Positions 9,802 through 21,664 of a stretch of 64,000 nt of DNA are shown here, piece after piece. The position numbers and the translations under genes are program-made. Within the stretch, counting starts at the first letter, position 1. The number at the start of each line of letters is the position of its first letter. Origin of the DNA: Boswellia sacra (lineage: Eukaryota > Streptophyta > Magnoliopsida > Sapindales > Burseraceae); assembly GCA_013180625.2 (NCBI GenBank), contig SNVD02012239.1:1-64000 (forward strand), in the 5' to 3' direction. Below the pieces are notes generated by a model. The model worked only from the letters and a program-made list of their open reading frames with translations. It was not told where the DNA came from and did not search any database.

Positions 9802-11469
9802 AAGAAGGTACCTGTTTGATCACATCAAGCAAGGGAATGTTGACCTTTACCTGTTTGAAAATTTCAAAGATTTCAGAATTGTGGGTTGGCTTCTTTTGTG
9901 TGGCTAATGCTTGAGGAAATGGAGGCATAGATGAGGATTTGGTTTCCTCTTCGCTAGGTGTTGGTTTGGCAACCTCTTCCTGCCTTTTAGAGATCGATTC
10001 TTCTTCTTTCTCACAAGGGTTAGGAATATGTTTTTCAACAAACTTACCATTGCGAAGGGTCATGACTGACTTAGCTTGGTCAAAATAATGGTTATTTGAA
10101 CTCCTTGCATTTGAGTTAGATTGATCTTTGGGGTTTTGCAATGTTTGAGAAGGAAATTTTTCCTTCTCTTGGATGCTAAATGTAGATGCAAATTTTGCAA
10201 GAGTTTCTGACAATTTTGCTAATGTTTGAGCAGTTTGGCTATTGAAAGTCTCTTGCTTTGTAATGAATGAATGCAATGTTTCTTCAAAGTCATTCCTAGG
10301 AGGAGGAGCTATGCATGATCTGAGAATTTTGAAAATTTTGTTGTGCGTTGAAAGGGACCCTGGTGAAGATTGTGCATGTTGTCATTTTTCCAGCTAAATT
10401 TGGATGTTTCTCCACCAGAAGGGGGGGGATTGTAGTTTTGAATATGGCATTGTGATTTGGCCTTTTTTAAATGTTTAAGCATGCTTCTTCTGGAGACATT
10501 CCCTAAAGGAAGGCAAAGTTGGGAAATCATCAGTAGAATGGTCATTGTCATCACAAATGTTACAGACATTTTCTTGAATAGATTTCAATTGACCACTCTT
10601 TTTCATCTCTAAAGCCTCAACTTTTCTAGCTAGGGATGCGAATTTGGCTTGAAGGTCATGGTCTTCCCTAAGGTTGTAAATACCTCTATTGGATGTCGAA
10701 GTTTGGGCCTTGCTTGGTACCTCATAGGTGCCAGCAGTGTCCCAATTTTGTGCCTTTTCTGCCAAGGAATCTAGGAAGTCAAGTGCTTCCTCAGGGTCTT
10801 TTTCTTTAAATTCTCCATTACATATTAATTCTACTAGTTGCCTATCTTAAGGTGTTAACCCTTCATAGAAGTGTGCAACTATTCTCCAAGTTTCAAAACC
10901 ATGGTGAGGACAGGTGTTAAGTAGTTCCTTATACCTACCCAAAATTGGTAAAGGGTTTCCCCTTATTTTTGAGTGAAATTGGAAATTTGCCTTTTAAAAG
11001 AATTTGTTCTATGGGTAGAAAAAAATTTTTAAAAAAATTGTTGTTTCATCTAATCCCATGAACTGATGGAATTTGACCTCAAATTTTATAGCCATGTTCT
11101 AGCTTTATCTTTTAAAGAAAAAGGAAAAAGCTTTAATCTAATGGTGTTTATGCTACAATTTGGGTCAGTGTAGGAGCTACATACCTCTTCAAATAGTTTC
11201 AAGTGCGAATATGGGTTCTCCATGTCAAGGCCATGAAAAGTGGGTAGAAGTCGAACAAAACTTGGTTTGAATTTGATATGGATTGAATCTGGAGGAGAAA
11301 CTACACAAGATGGTGCACTAGTCCTTACCGGATTCATGTAGTTTCCGAGGGTTCTTAGTTGGTTTTTCCTAGAAATGATGTTTTTTCTAACAAGTCTACC
11401 ACTAGATGTTCGTGACCAAATTTTCATGCAAGAAAGGGAGAAGAAAAGAGAGCAAAGATGAACACACAA
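9802..11469 (-). pseudogene. Gag of element B
   Basis: Capsid precursor. The N-terminal part at 11086-11469 has NYMNPVRTSAPSC, then FHGLDMENPYSHLKLFEEVC and RLKLFPFSLKDKARTWL, a hallmark of plant Ty3/gypsy gag of the Athila type. The middle region (10800-11085) is out of frame, 10475-10765 holds the AEKAQNWDTAGTYE segment, and 9802-10276 holds the C-terminal part with VNIPLLDVIKQVPSYAKF just ahead of the protease. At least three frame breaks are present. Confidence 0.85.
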
Positions 11470-11540
11470 AAAAAAAAAAAAAATTTAGATCTAAGATGAG
11501 AAAAGAGAATACTTACAATTTTGCACGCCAAATTTTACCT

Positions 11541-11558
11541 TCCCCGGCAACGGCGCCA
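11541..11558 (-). other. tRNA-Asp primer-binding site of element B
   Basis: The plus strand reads TCCCCGGCAACGGCGCCA, identical to the 3' end of plant nuclear tRNA-Asp including CCA. On the element strand it is therefore the complementary primer site, six bases from the 5' LTR end. tRNA-Asp priming is established for Athila-like elements. Confidence 0.93.
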
Positions 11559-11564
11559 AAAACT

Positions 11565-13091
11565 TGACACATCCGAAAATAGGATTGTCTCCCAAGTATA
11601 GGAGTGTCGAAGTAATAAAACCCGGTGAGACTGGGGTCGATCCACGAGGAAGGGAATTTAAGCGTTACAAATTATAAGCTAAACAAATGTGATATGAATG
11701 ATTCAAAGAGCTGACATGATAATATCAACAAGTATGTAAGATGGTAGGTGGTATTACCGACCATTCAAGTATAAAACAAAAAGCAAGAGGAGGTAAAACC
11801 ATCCATGGAAATAGGTGGTATAACCAACCATAGTAAATTAACGAACAATTTCATAAGGTGGTAGAACCTACCATAGTAAATAAAATAAAAAGTTCATAAA
11901 CAATAGAATAATTAAAATACAAGAGGAATTAACACAATAACAATGAAGGCTAAGGTTAGGGGATCCGCCCTTGATATTTCAAATAAGGATAATTAGCCCA
12001 TTTTAGTTATATGAATTATATTTGTTTCATTACCAACATTTATACCACTCTTGTAAATGGGTTCAAGCATCCAATGTGCCAATCACCATATGTCTACAAC
12101 AAATCAAGGTTCCTAACTAGATTCGTGTCGGTAAGGAAGAACCATACCTCATCTAGAAAGGATCCAAGCATTTGATGTGCCAAGGATTGTCGACAATGGA
12201 TCAAGACCTCCACTTTACGAGTGGTGTCAAGATTGATTAAGAAATTAAATATAAATCATATTGACTAAACATTATAAGATTAAGATTATTAAGCACATAT
12301 TAAGGGTTAGAGAATCCTTATTCTCATATCAAGGGTTTCACCCTTTCACCTTAGCAAAAGATAAATTAGAAGAACATTATAATAGAAAGAAAATAAAATG
12401 CAAGAAAAAGGAAATTCATTAATAACATAAACACACAAAACACAATACAAGATCCTAGCCAAAGCCAAAATGTTCCAGCCAAGGACAAGATGCCCTAATG
12501 GGTCACAAGGCACCTCTATTTATAAATACATCCAGGGGCAAACTTGTCAAATTACAGGGCATAATTGTCAAATATTAGTTGTAAATATCTTTGACAATTG
12601 GGATCATTAGGCACCGACTTTGACCATCCTTTTGACATCGAAATGTTATGAATTTTAATCACATGTCTTCATGAAAGTTGTAGATATTTCTCTCATCTTT
12701 CTAGAACATATTGATTTGCACAATTTGGATACGTATTTTGAGAGATACGGTCCAAATACTGAGGCCTGGTCAGACTGGGCCGAGACTGTAGATGGGTTCA
12801 CTTCAAGCCCAATTTTGGTCCACTAAGAGCCCGAATTTGATGATTCTTGTGAAATGCAATCTTGTAGACAATTGAATCAGCTTTCCAAAACATTAAGAAT
12901 TGCACCATTCTGATCTATAAATAGAGAGTTATGCCCATTTTACCGAACCTGTAACAAAACCAAAATTAAGAGAAATTAATTCCAAAGATGCAAATGCTAC
13001 AAATATGCTTAAGTTGAGGAATTTAATGACACTATTAATGCAATATGATGAACTAAACTCTTATTAAACATGCATATTTAAGTGTTCATCA
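11565..13091 (-). repeat. 5' LTR of element B
   Basis: 1527 bp, TGACACATCC to GTGTTCATCA in plus coordinates. It is the most complete LTR of the family in this window. It abuts the middle of the extra ORF of element C at 13092. Confidence 0.93.
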
Positions 13092-13350
13092 CCGCTCCTT
13101 GGGATATTTGTCTAATAATCGAGAGGATAAACTACAGTTCATCAAGAATGAACTGAGTAGGGAATCTTTGGATGATATCCGAGTGACTCTTGAGACGCAT
13201 TCTTGTGGACTTATGCAGCGTGAAATTTTTAACTTATGGACGCAATTCCGAGATGAGCAGGAACGCTATAGTCTTGGGAATCTGACTCAAAACGACCCTA
13301 TTTGCCAGTTTATAAGAAAACTGGATGGGAAGCATATCCCCAACTCATAG
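13092..13350 (+). pseudogene. Extra ORF of element C, C-terminal part
   Basis: An open frame begins near 13099 and reads GYLSNNREDKLQFIKNEL through GKHIPNS, ending at a TAG at 13348-13350. It matches the second frame of the extra ORF in B (5457-5700). The N-terminal half is missing because the sequence stops at the LTR boundary at 13091. Confidence 0.65.
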
Positions 13351-13607
13351 AAGGTGTTTAAGCCGTTTCTGGACGTAAAACCAGAGGAAGATGTGAGCCA
13401 CAGTCACAACTACCTGTACATATGCATGCGTGCCATCATTTTTGAATTTTAATACCTCATAGCTGTCATTTTTGAATTTGTATATTTTGTTTGACTTATG
13501 GTGTCTTATTTCATCATCTTTTTTGAATTTCTATGCATAATTGTTGAATTTTTCAACAAGCAGCCGAGCTACCTATTTGGATGTCATCATTAGCATACCT
13601 TTTTACA

Positions 13608-13617
13608 CTCCATAAAT
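13608..13617 (+). promoter_or_regulatory. TATA-like box upstream of LOG (copy C)
   Basis: CTCCATAAAT, 50 bp before the LOG ATG at 13667. It is followed by a pyrimidine-rich stretch (CTCTTGTTCTCTTCTTC) that could hold a transcription start. It is conserved with 5191-5200. Confidence 0.45.
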
Positions 13618-13666
13618 ACACATCTCTTGTTCTCTTCTTCACACATAGTTAGAGAGTTGCATAAAC

Positions 13667-13833
13667 ATGGAGGGAACTTCAAAACGTCGAATCCAAAAGA
13701 TATGTGTATTCTGTGGATCTCGACCGGGTAAAAGTGAAGAGTTTGTCGAGGCAGCAAACTATCTTGGTAGACTACTAGCTGAAAGAAAGATTTATGTGGT
13801 TTATGGGGGAGGTAGCCTCGGGTTGATGGGTTG
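13667..13833 (+). pseudogene. LOG of element C, N-terminal exon-free part
   Basis: Starts at the ATG at 13667 and encodes MEGTSKRRIQKICVFCG, then VVYGGGSLGLMG, the glycine-rich nucleotide-binding loop in its intact frame. It is cut at 13833 by LTR D. Reading continues at 28926. The G-run that is one base short in copy B is complete here, which shows the ancestral element carried an open LOG. Confidence 0.88.
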
Positions 13834-14608
13834 TGACACATCCGAAAAAGGATTGTCTCCCAAGTATAAGAGTGTCGAAGTAATAAAACCTGGTGAGACC
13901 GGGGTCGATCCACGAGGAAGGGAATTTAAGCGTTACAAATTATAAGCTAAACAAATGTGATATGGATGATTCAAAGAGGTGACATGATAAAATCATCAAG
14001 TATGTAAGATGGTAGGTGGTATTACCGACCATTCAAATATAAAACAAAAAGCAAGAGGAGGTAAAACCATCCATGGAAATAGGTGGTATAACCAACCATA
14101 GTAAATTAAAGAACAATTTCATAAGGTGGTAGAACCTACCATAGTAAATAAAATAAAAAGTTCATAAACAATAGAATAATTAAAATACAAGAGGAATTAA
14201 CACAATAACAATGAAGGCTAAGGTTAGGGGATCCGCCCTTGATATTTCAAATAAGGATAATTAACCCATTTTAGTTATATGAATTATATTTGTTTCATCA
14301 CCAATATTTATACCACTTCTTGTAATAAGGTTCAAGCATCCAATGTGCCAATCATCATATGTCTACAACAAATCAAGGTTCCTAACTAGATTCGTCACTA
14401 CAAGAATTTTGTTTATATATGTCACTTTAAAATTTGATTAATTGCCGGTTTTTAAAAAAACAGTCAATTATATAAAAGCTAAACCCGCTTCTTTCAAATA
14501 CGTGTCCCTTGACAATGTTCTCAAAATTACACCTGTGCCATTCCTATATAAATACGCTAAAATTTCCCTCTTCTTTTTGTAGCCCTAATTTAGAAATCCC
14601 GCCCCTCT

Positions 14609-16207
14609 TTGCATATACCCTTGATCACAAATTCTTCCACCGACTCTTGTTCCTCGTCTTGTCCTCTCAGATTCATTCTGAGCTCCTCCTCCACCTTCAA
14701 GCCCTCTAAACCAATTCTTCCTTCAACACTCTTCAAACGAAAGCCTTTCCCTTATCCTTCCTTCAAGATACTTACTTGTTCTTCTTCCTTGGTTGAAGAT
14801 GGTACAGTCGACTAGTTCTTTGATAACAATTCCATTGCCGATTTATGAGTTTCAAACGTGGAGGAGACAGAGGCAGCGCAGCCCAGTTCCAGACTGCTGT
14901 TGTTACTTATAGAAAGAAGTTCCCTCAGTCTCTTCTTCCTCCTTTTCTTTAGGTTCACTCCCTTGTTTCCTTTTTATTGCTTTTCTTTATTTTTTTAATT
15001 TAAAAAATTTTTTTAATATAATTATTTTCATTTGGGTATTCTCAGATTGATTTGTTTTCAACAATTCACATCACCGACAAAAAGCACGTTACCTTTATTA
15101 TTATTATTATTATTTCGGAGAAAATTACGTGGTAGATAAAGATTAGATTTTCCTTTTGAGTTTTACATTTTGATTTTAGTTTTGAAGTTTAGAGTGGTAG
15201 GTATCGTATCAGTGACTGTTTGTAGTTTGGAAACCGATTTGAAATTTGAATGATAAAGGGAATGCAATGTGTAGGTATTTTGCGACCCTTTAGAAGGAAC
15301 TTCAAGGCTATGACTGTATCCTTTATGAGATGGTGGCTAGTAGGGAGAGTTTAGAAAAAAGAAGGAACGCCGCTTATACCAAGAGGCTCAAAACTTCACG
15401 CTCACGAGGTTTCAATATTCTAGGATGCATTCAGCGGTAGATGGCTCGGATTCTCTGACTTGATTTCCAATTAGACTGTCTTGATTACCAAGCTGAGAAT
15501 TGGTACCATGCTGATCCTGACTATGAAACCTTCAAGTTACTTCGCTTCTTTGACTCTTTTATTGCTCTTTTGAGCTTATATGTATTGATTCCTTGCTAAA
15601 TTGATCTGATACATGAGGTTTGATTATGGAGGATATGAAAAATTCTTAACCCTTGACTACTTGCTTCATTCTTTATTCGTACTCTAAACTATTGATTAGA
15701 AAGGCATTCAAAGATATTCTGAGTACAATGTGACATTATGACATCAAAAAATTTTCTGATTGTTGTGCTTTCTTGATTTATATTGGGCTGTTGAGGGAGG
15801 GGCTTTCTTGGCCATTAAGGGTCATAATATTTGGCGAGGTTTAGTAAATTTCTGTATTTTCTTCCCTTTCAACTTTGAGTCTTTGCTCTGTTTGTCAAGA
15901 CAGCTAACTCAGTTTCTTTTACCATTTTGTTTCAGCTTGAAAAGGGTGAAAGCTTCTTTACATTTGCAAGGGATATGACTCTCAAATCAACTAAAGTTAT
16001 GGTGCAACCTTCAATTCCAGAAGACCTTTATCCTTGGAGATCCAAGCTTCTATGGGCCTCACTTGTGCTTCCTATGCCACTTATTGGCATCCTCATTATT
16101 GGAAATGTCTGTACAGATGCGGGAGCTCAGCCATCAGAATATCCTGAGCTAGAAGCATTATCTAGGCTTGATTTTGGTGCAGCCATGAAAGTTTTCCTGG
16201 TAAAGTG
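14609..16207 (+). pseudogene. Captured fragment of an unidentified plastid-type protein gene
   Basis: The 5' part (14609-14815) is serine-rich with a plausible plastid transit peptide (SSSTFKPSKPILPS). A second exon around 15298-15535 reads GYDCILYEMVASRESL and TSRSRGFNILGC, with in-frame stops after CIQR and after MARIL. A third (about 15936-16207) reads LEKGESFFTFARDM then DPW-like PWRSKLLWASLVLPMP with a hydrophobic segment GILIIGNVC. I recall conserved plant proteins of this kind but cannot name the family with confidence. The stops show decay. Exon junctions look like GT/AG, so this is a genomic-DNA copy. Confidence 0.6.
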
Positions 16208-19200
16208 ACTAACATCTGAGTAAGTACTGGCCAGTTAATTTTATTTCACTTATCTAGACCAGGATGCGATATTAGAGCCTCATTTTAAATTGGTTCTGGA
16301 GTGACATATTGCTATGAACTCATTCTGTTCGCTCATTATTTTAGATATGCAGGCTCTTGGTTGTCGTGGTTTTTGACTTGTTGGTTTAGTATATAGTTGA
16401 ACAGAACTGCTGCTTCACCACTGTTGGAAAATGATTTTTAGCATGTTAAATTTTGCAAACTGGGTCAAATTATATATTCATTGTTAGGTGCTGTTGGCAC
16501 TGCAAGGGAACAAGAGACAGAGAGATATTATATATAGCCGAGGGATATTATATGTAGCTGGGTAGATGGACTATTAGCCCATACTTTGCAGACTTTATCT
16601 TCTTATTCTTTTTTAGATACTTGAACATTTTTTTCACTCATGGGGCCACATTTCTCGTGACTGAATGGCATTTGCTACCTAATCAAATTTTCCAATTAAA
16701 AAGTCCTTTTATTTTCATTTTTATTTTTAATACAATGTTTAATTAAGCACTGATTATCACCAGCTGTACGGCACAAAGAGTTAAGGAAATGATTCATTGA
16801 GTAGACTTTAAAAGATTGGGATCTTAACCAATCATCTCTGAAATAGTTTTAAGCAGTACATAAAGCTAGATAATGACAAAGAAGTTTCTTATATATCTAA
16901 TCCTTGTCACTGTTTACCAATTTTTATATCATGACTACTCTACCTCCCTCCTTTGCTAAGCACATGGAAGTCAGTGCAACCTTGATTACGATATTGCCAC
17001 TGGTTAAAAGATTTAATCACAAAGAATTCACTGTGAAGGTCTATTATTATAGACTTCATAGTCATTGGCTAGATGAGAGTATTACAATATAAATCATGAG
17101 AATACATACTAAACTTTGCTGATTAGAGGTCAGTGCAATAAATGAGCAAGAGAAACAGAAAACAGGGCATATTTATAGCAAAAATAAGGGGAATTCAGGT
17201 GCTGGTTGATTAGCTAGTTTGGATGTTTTAATTGAAGAAAAATGTTTTATATATACACTACAAAAAAATGTTTTATATACGTCGCCCATTTGCGGCGGCA
17301 TTAGTGCCCGCCGTATATGAGTTGCTGCCAACGACGACTCTACCCCCAAATAAGACAGCTACCTCCCTGACACAAATGGGCTTTGTATTTTTAATCGTGT
17401 AGCTCATTTCAATCAAGAAATCCAGTTCAATTTTGCCCTAGAAATCCATTTGAAGCCATTTCAATTCCACATAATTGATGAAACTTCAAGCCATTGCATT
17501 TATTCCTCTTCTACTTTGTAGATTAACTCTAGGAATCAATCTCATCTGTATTTGCATTGCATCATTGCAGCTTATTTCATATACATATCAGTAATAGAGA
17601 TTGTGGTAATGATCTCATCTCATCTGCATCTCTCTCATCTGCATTTTTTTTCTAAGTCACCAGATTCCGCTTTTCTTTTGCAGAGACCACAGAGATGCTC
17701 TGAATTTGTGGCAGCATTCACGACACTTTCACCACTAAATAAGGCAACTCTGATGTAAACCTTCTCTCTCGCTGATTTCACTCTCTTGCTTACGGCTTTT
17801 GTCTTTCCTGATCAATTTTTCTTGCATTTCTATAGTTTTGTTTGAGGCATTTGTGTTTGTTGCATTTTGATTCAACTATTTGCAGATGGCACAATCAGCT
17901 ATACTCTCTCTCTGATCTGCTCTCAATTGATCAGCTCTACTCTATTGCATTTTGATAATTGACAGTATATAGTTACTTTCCTGATCTACTCTCTCTCTCT
18001 GATCTGCTGTCTCGCTTGCTGCTTTCTCTGATATCCTCAAATCAATTTTCACATTCTGTATCTCTGCTTTTATTTTTGGTAATTTTTTGAACGAATTTGA
18101 ATTTGCTGCATTTTGTTCATTCAATATCATCGCCATGGATGTATCTTTCAAATATATAACAAGTGCTTTTAATCTTTACAGTAAATTTTACTACAATTCT
18201 AGTTCTAGTTTTGTCTTTGGCATGTGCTGTGTGCTATGGCTGCTGCTGATTTTGATAGATTTAGACACAACACCACCAGCACAAAGAGTGAGAGAGAATT
18301 ATTTCGTCGAATGATTAAAGGAAGAGAGAGAGAGTGTGTGTGTGTGTGTCTCATTATTATTATTATTATTATTATTGTTATTGTGAGAGCTTTTCTTTTG
18401 GGCATATTTGAGACAGAGGAAGAAGAATGATTAAAGGAGAAACTCAGAATATGGGAGTTGGTAGTGTGAATGATTTTTGCTCTAATGTTAGGTCAATATC
18501 TTTCCCATGTACTGCTTTGAACAACAATTTGTGATCACTTCAAATTGTACTTCGGCCTTAAAAGGCATCCAATCCATAGACCTATTGTATTTTTCCCTAT
18601 TGTTTATTCATTTTTTATTGCACAACTCCTTATAAAGGACCAAATAGTCTTCCAACCTAGTGATATGTTTTGTATTACTCTGTTTAAGTTTTCCTTTTGT
18701 TTTTGTTCTGCTCTGAATGCATACTGTGAACTATTAATATTATTATTCATTGATTAATTATTTGATCCCACACATCAACGAAACTATTAATTATATTAGA
18801 CTTGAAAGTTGAAACTCACTTCACTCTCACAAACCACAATTAGCATGAGATGAGTGAGCACATAGTGCACTGCTTTTAATCTTTCTTTGCCTCTTACCAG
18901 CTATAAACCTGATAAGTGAAGGCCTACAATTTGAACTGGAATCTTGCCTTTTCACGTGCAGCAGTTCTCAACAGAAAAACTATTAATAACCACAAACTAT
19001 TTATTGGTTATATTTATACTTCCAAAATCTTTGGTGGAAGAGCAGCAGTTCTCAGAAGAAAAACTTTCAATTGGCTTATATTTGGCCACAATTTTAACTT
19101 TTTATTTTTCATTTGAAGAAATAAATGATGAAAGCCCTCAGGAAGGCATGTAATTACTAAATTGATTAAGTTACAAGTCTTGCTTCTATTATCACTTTAT

Positions 19201-19326
19201 TTATGTGGAATCATAATTATGATTTGATTATGAATAAGTAAAAGCAACATGTGGGTAAAGATAAAATCTTGTTATATTCACTATCTGCATCTGTTGGATG
19301 TTATAACACTAATGCAATTTTATCAG
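16208..19326 (+). other. Non-coding interior of CACTA1
   Basis: 3.1 kb between two captured genes. It holds an orphan CACTA-type end at 17256, pyrimidine-rich CT runs near 17900-18050, a GT and ATT microsatellite at 18330-18380, and a short duplicated GCAGCAGTTCTCA segment near 18959 and 19043. No convincing exon was recognised. Confidence 0.5.
17256..17300 (+). repeat. Orphan CACTA-like terminus
   Basis: CACTACAAAAAAATG followed by a GC-rich CGTCGCCC...GCGGCGGC segment resembles the left end of another CACTA or CACTA-derived MITE. No matching TTTTTTTGTAGTG end is visible in the window, so the partner end is lost or diverged. Confidence 0.45.
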
Positions 19327-21137
19327 GTTAGATTGGGAGAGCTAGGGTGGAAAGAAAGGTATTATGAAGAGAAATTTGATGCAAAAACTCCAGAGGAACG
19401 TGAAAATATACGAAAAGATGTTGTAAGTCTGATGAATGTTGGTATTATTGATGTGAATATTATATCTCTGTATTCCAATAGGGATTTTGTTTATGTACTT
19501 CAGCTTCAATATTGAGTAGGTGTTGAGGTACACAGAAGGGCTGTGTTGGGTGATGCACTATTATTATGAAGGTATCTGTTCTTGGCAATGGTGAGTGTTT
19601 TTCATCTTTTGAGTTATTGTTGTTTGTTGCAATTTTTCTTTGAGAATCGGTACATATAAAGTTATAGAAGTGAAGAACTTCCAAGATATTTTTGGTATCA
19701 ATTTTAGATTCCATTGTTTTTTTTTTAATTTTTCTATCATTATTGTTATTTTTATTTTTAATGTGGTTGGTGTTGTTGGTAGCAGCTAGTCCTTTCTAGA
19801 TTATATCTTGTATCAGCTAGTCCTCCCTAGATTAGATCTTAGTATTATGGTGTTGTTTATCCATTTCAGCCCCTAAAGCACCAATTTGCGATCATACTTG
19901 AATTTTATCACAATTTGTTTTGTCTGACATACTCTGATCTTAATGCTGTTATGGTGATTCGTGGTTTTCAAGTTCTATCCTTATCATTATGCTCCCTTTG
20001 CTTCAGATCTTAAAGATCTAGGTCAGCTGAATATCGGTTTTGAACTGGGTCAGCCGTTCAAGCCATTCAATCAGTTATTGGGGGTTTTCCTGCGGCAAGG
20101 TGTGGCACCTACTGCTTGGTTCTTATTTTGTATTAGTTGTCTATTTTGAAAGCTACTAACTGTAACCAATTTTCAGTTCCCATGCACTTCCTGAGCATTA
20201 TAGGAAGTTGATGACCGATCCAAACTCACATATAATAGATTTTTATCCAACTGGTATGCGTCTTTGGTAAACAAAGAGCCCGATACTCTTTTTTTCCCAA
20301 ACTCTTTTATGTCCTCATCTGTCAAGGGATGTCTTTTGATTTTTTTTTTCATGTGACAGATTTTGAAGCGGACATGAATGGAAAGCGTTATGCCTGGCAG
20401 GTGAGTGTATTGTCTGGGGTCTAAATTGCTTTTTTTGTTTTTATTTTTGGTTAAGCTTTAGGCTATAAATGATTTTCTATTCAAATTCTCTATTATTTCT
20501 TTCTTTCTTATTATATTTATGTTTCTTTTCGATATCTTAAAGGGTATTGCAAAGTTGCCTTTCATCGATGAAGCTCGCCTTCTTGCTGAGGTCAAGAAAG
20601 TTGAACATACTCTTAACAGTATGAAAATAGATTGAGCCTGCTCTTGAATGCTATCATTTCTTTTATAAGTGAGCTAATTGCTTCTGCCTTATTTTTTGTA
20701 CAAGGTCATTTTTAAATTTATCTAATTAAATGCTATAATCTTTCATAGGATGAGGAAGCACAGAGAAACAGTATAATGGCTGACATGCTTTTTGTGCAAC
20801 TATCTCATCCTCTCTCTGCAAGCATATATACTCTTGACAAACATTGTAAACAATTGACAAAGAAGGAGCGAGCTGCATTCAAGGAACGTCTCAAACCTGA
20901 ATTAAGGTTTGTGTTATAAATTAAATTCTTTGCCTTCATTTATAGCTCTGAATGTGGATTTACTTTTAGGAAGTTTGCTTGACATCTAGGATTTGAAGTT
21001 TATACAATTTTCGCAATATTAATTCATATTATCACTATTAAGTACATTGCTTTTTGAAACTTTTTAAGCTTATGCAGTGGTAGTGATGCATGCAAATTGA
21101 TTTTGGAAGGGATCAACAAGGATTTGCTTCATGAAGT
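19327..21137 (+). pseudogene. Captured XRN 5'-3' exoribonuclease fragment
   Basis: XRN enzymes degrade 5'-monophosphate RNA. Exons with GT/AG borders encode the conserved central part. In order they are LGELGWKERYYEEKFDAKTP (19327 on), EGLCWVMHYYYEG (about 19515-19590), [17 protein letters not shown] (from 19972), ALPEHYRKLMTDPNSH (20177 on), DFEADMNGKRYAWQ (20361 on), GIAKLPFIDEARLLAEVKK (20543 on), NSIMADMLFVQLSHPL (20748 on) and SDACKLILEGINKDLL (near 21080). The N-terminal catalytic half (magnesium-binding acidic residues) is absent, so only a non-catalytic fragment was captured. It best resembles the plant XRN2/3/4 group. The 3' side runs into the LRR-kinase fragment. Confidence 0.88.
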
Positions 21138-21664
21138 ATGTATTCATCTCGCTTTGCCATAAGCAAATGAAATTTGAGTAGTTAAATCATGTGTTTTATG
21201 TTTTTGTTAATTTAATTGAGACTTGTGGAAGAACTTTCATTTCAATCATTTCCATATTTGGTCATTGAGAAATTGTAGGAAAATAGAAAAGTCATGAGTA
21301 AAACATAAAGATACATATCTATAGTAATGAGTTAATATTTAGTTTCTCTGGGATAAGATTCCATCTTATTGTCCTTGGATTACTTAAAACTGTCCTCAAA
21401 TTCGTGTTAATGTTTAATAACTCGATTGAGTCCCATGTTGTTAAGCCAAGCATGACAATTGGGCTTATAAGCACTTGGACACCTTTTTTAACAAACTATT
21501 TTTTTAGGGTGAGTTCTGCTTAATGTGTGGGTAACCGAATGACGGCTATTATGAGGAAACTGTTATTAGCTCAACATCAAAGTAATGTGAAATCTAGAAT
21601 TAATATGTGCATCTTAATTTCTTTAGTTATTTGAATTGGTTGTTAACTTTTACATTTCCTTTAC

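Larger units (their letters stand above)
1636..13091 (-). mobile_element. Athila-type Ty3/gypsy retrotransposon B carrying LOG
   Basis: An LTR retrotransposon read on the minus strand. The 5' LTR lies at 11565-13091 and the 3' LTR at 1636-3126. A tRNA-Asp primer-binding site sits inside the 5' LTR and a polypurine tract sits next to the 3' LTR. Between them, in order, are gag, protease, RT, RNase H, integrase, an extra ORF, a LOG gene and a noncoding 3' block. This domain order (integrase last) and the gag and pol sequences fit the Athila lineage of Ty3/gypsy. Gag-pol is split by several frameshifts and stops, so the copy is non-autonomous. LTRs begin TG and end CA, but the outer 5-bp flanks (CAGTG and CCGCT) do not match, so this is not a clean simple insertion. 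The right flank lies inside the extra ORF of element C. Confidence 0.9.

Noticed and set aside
11541..11558. tRNA-Asp gene
   Set aside because: Only the 3' 18 nt match, directly next to an LTR; it is a primer-binding site.
18205..18430. Overlapping ORFs on both strands at 18.2-18.4 kb
   Set aside because: Translations are dominated by GT and ATT microsatellites.
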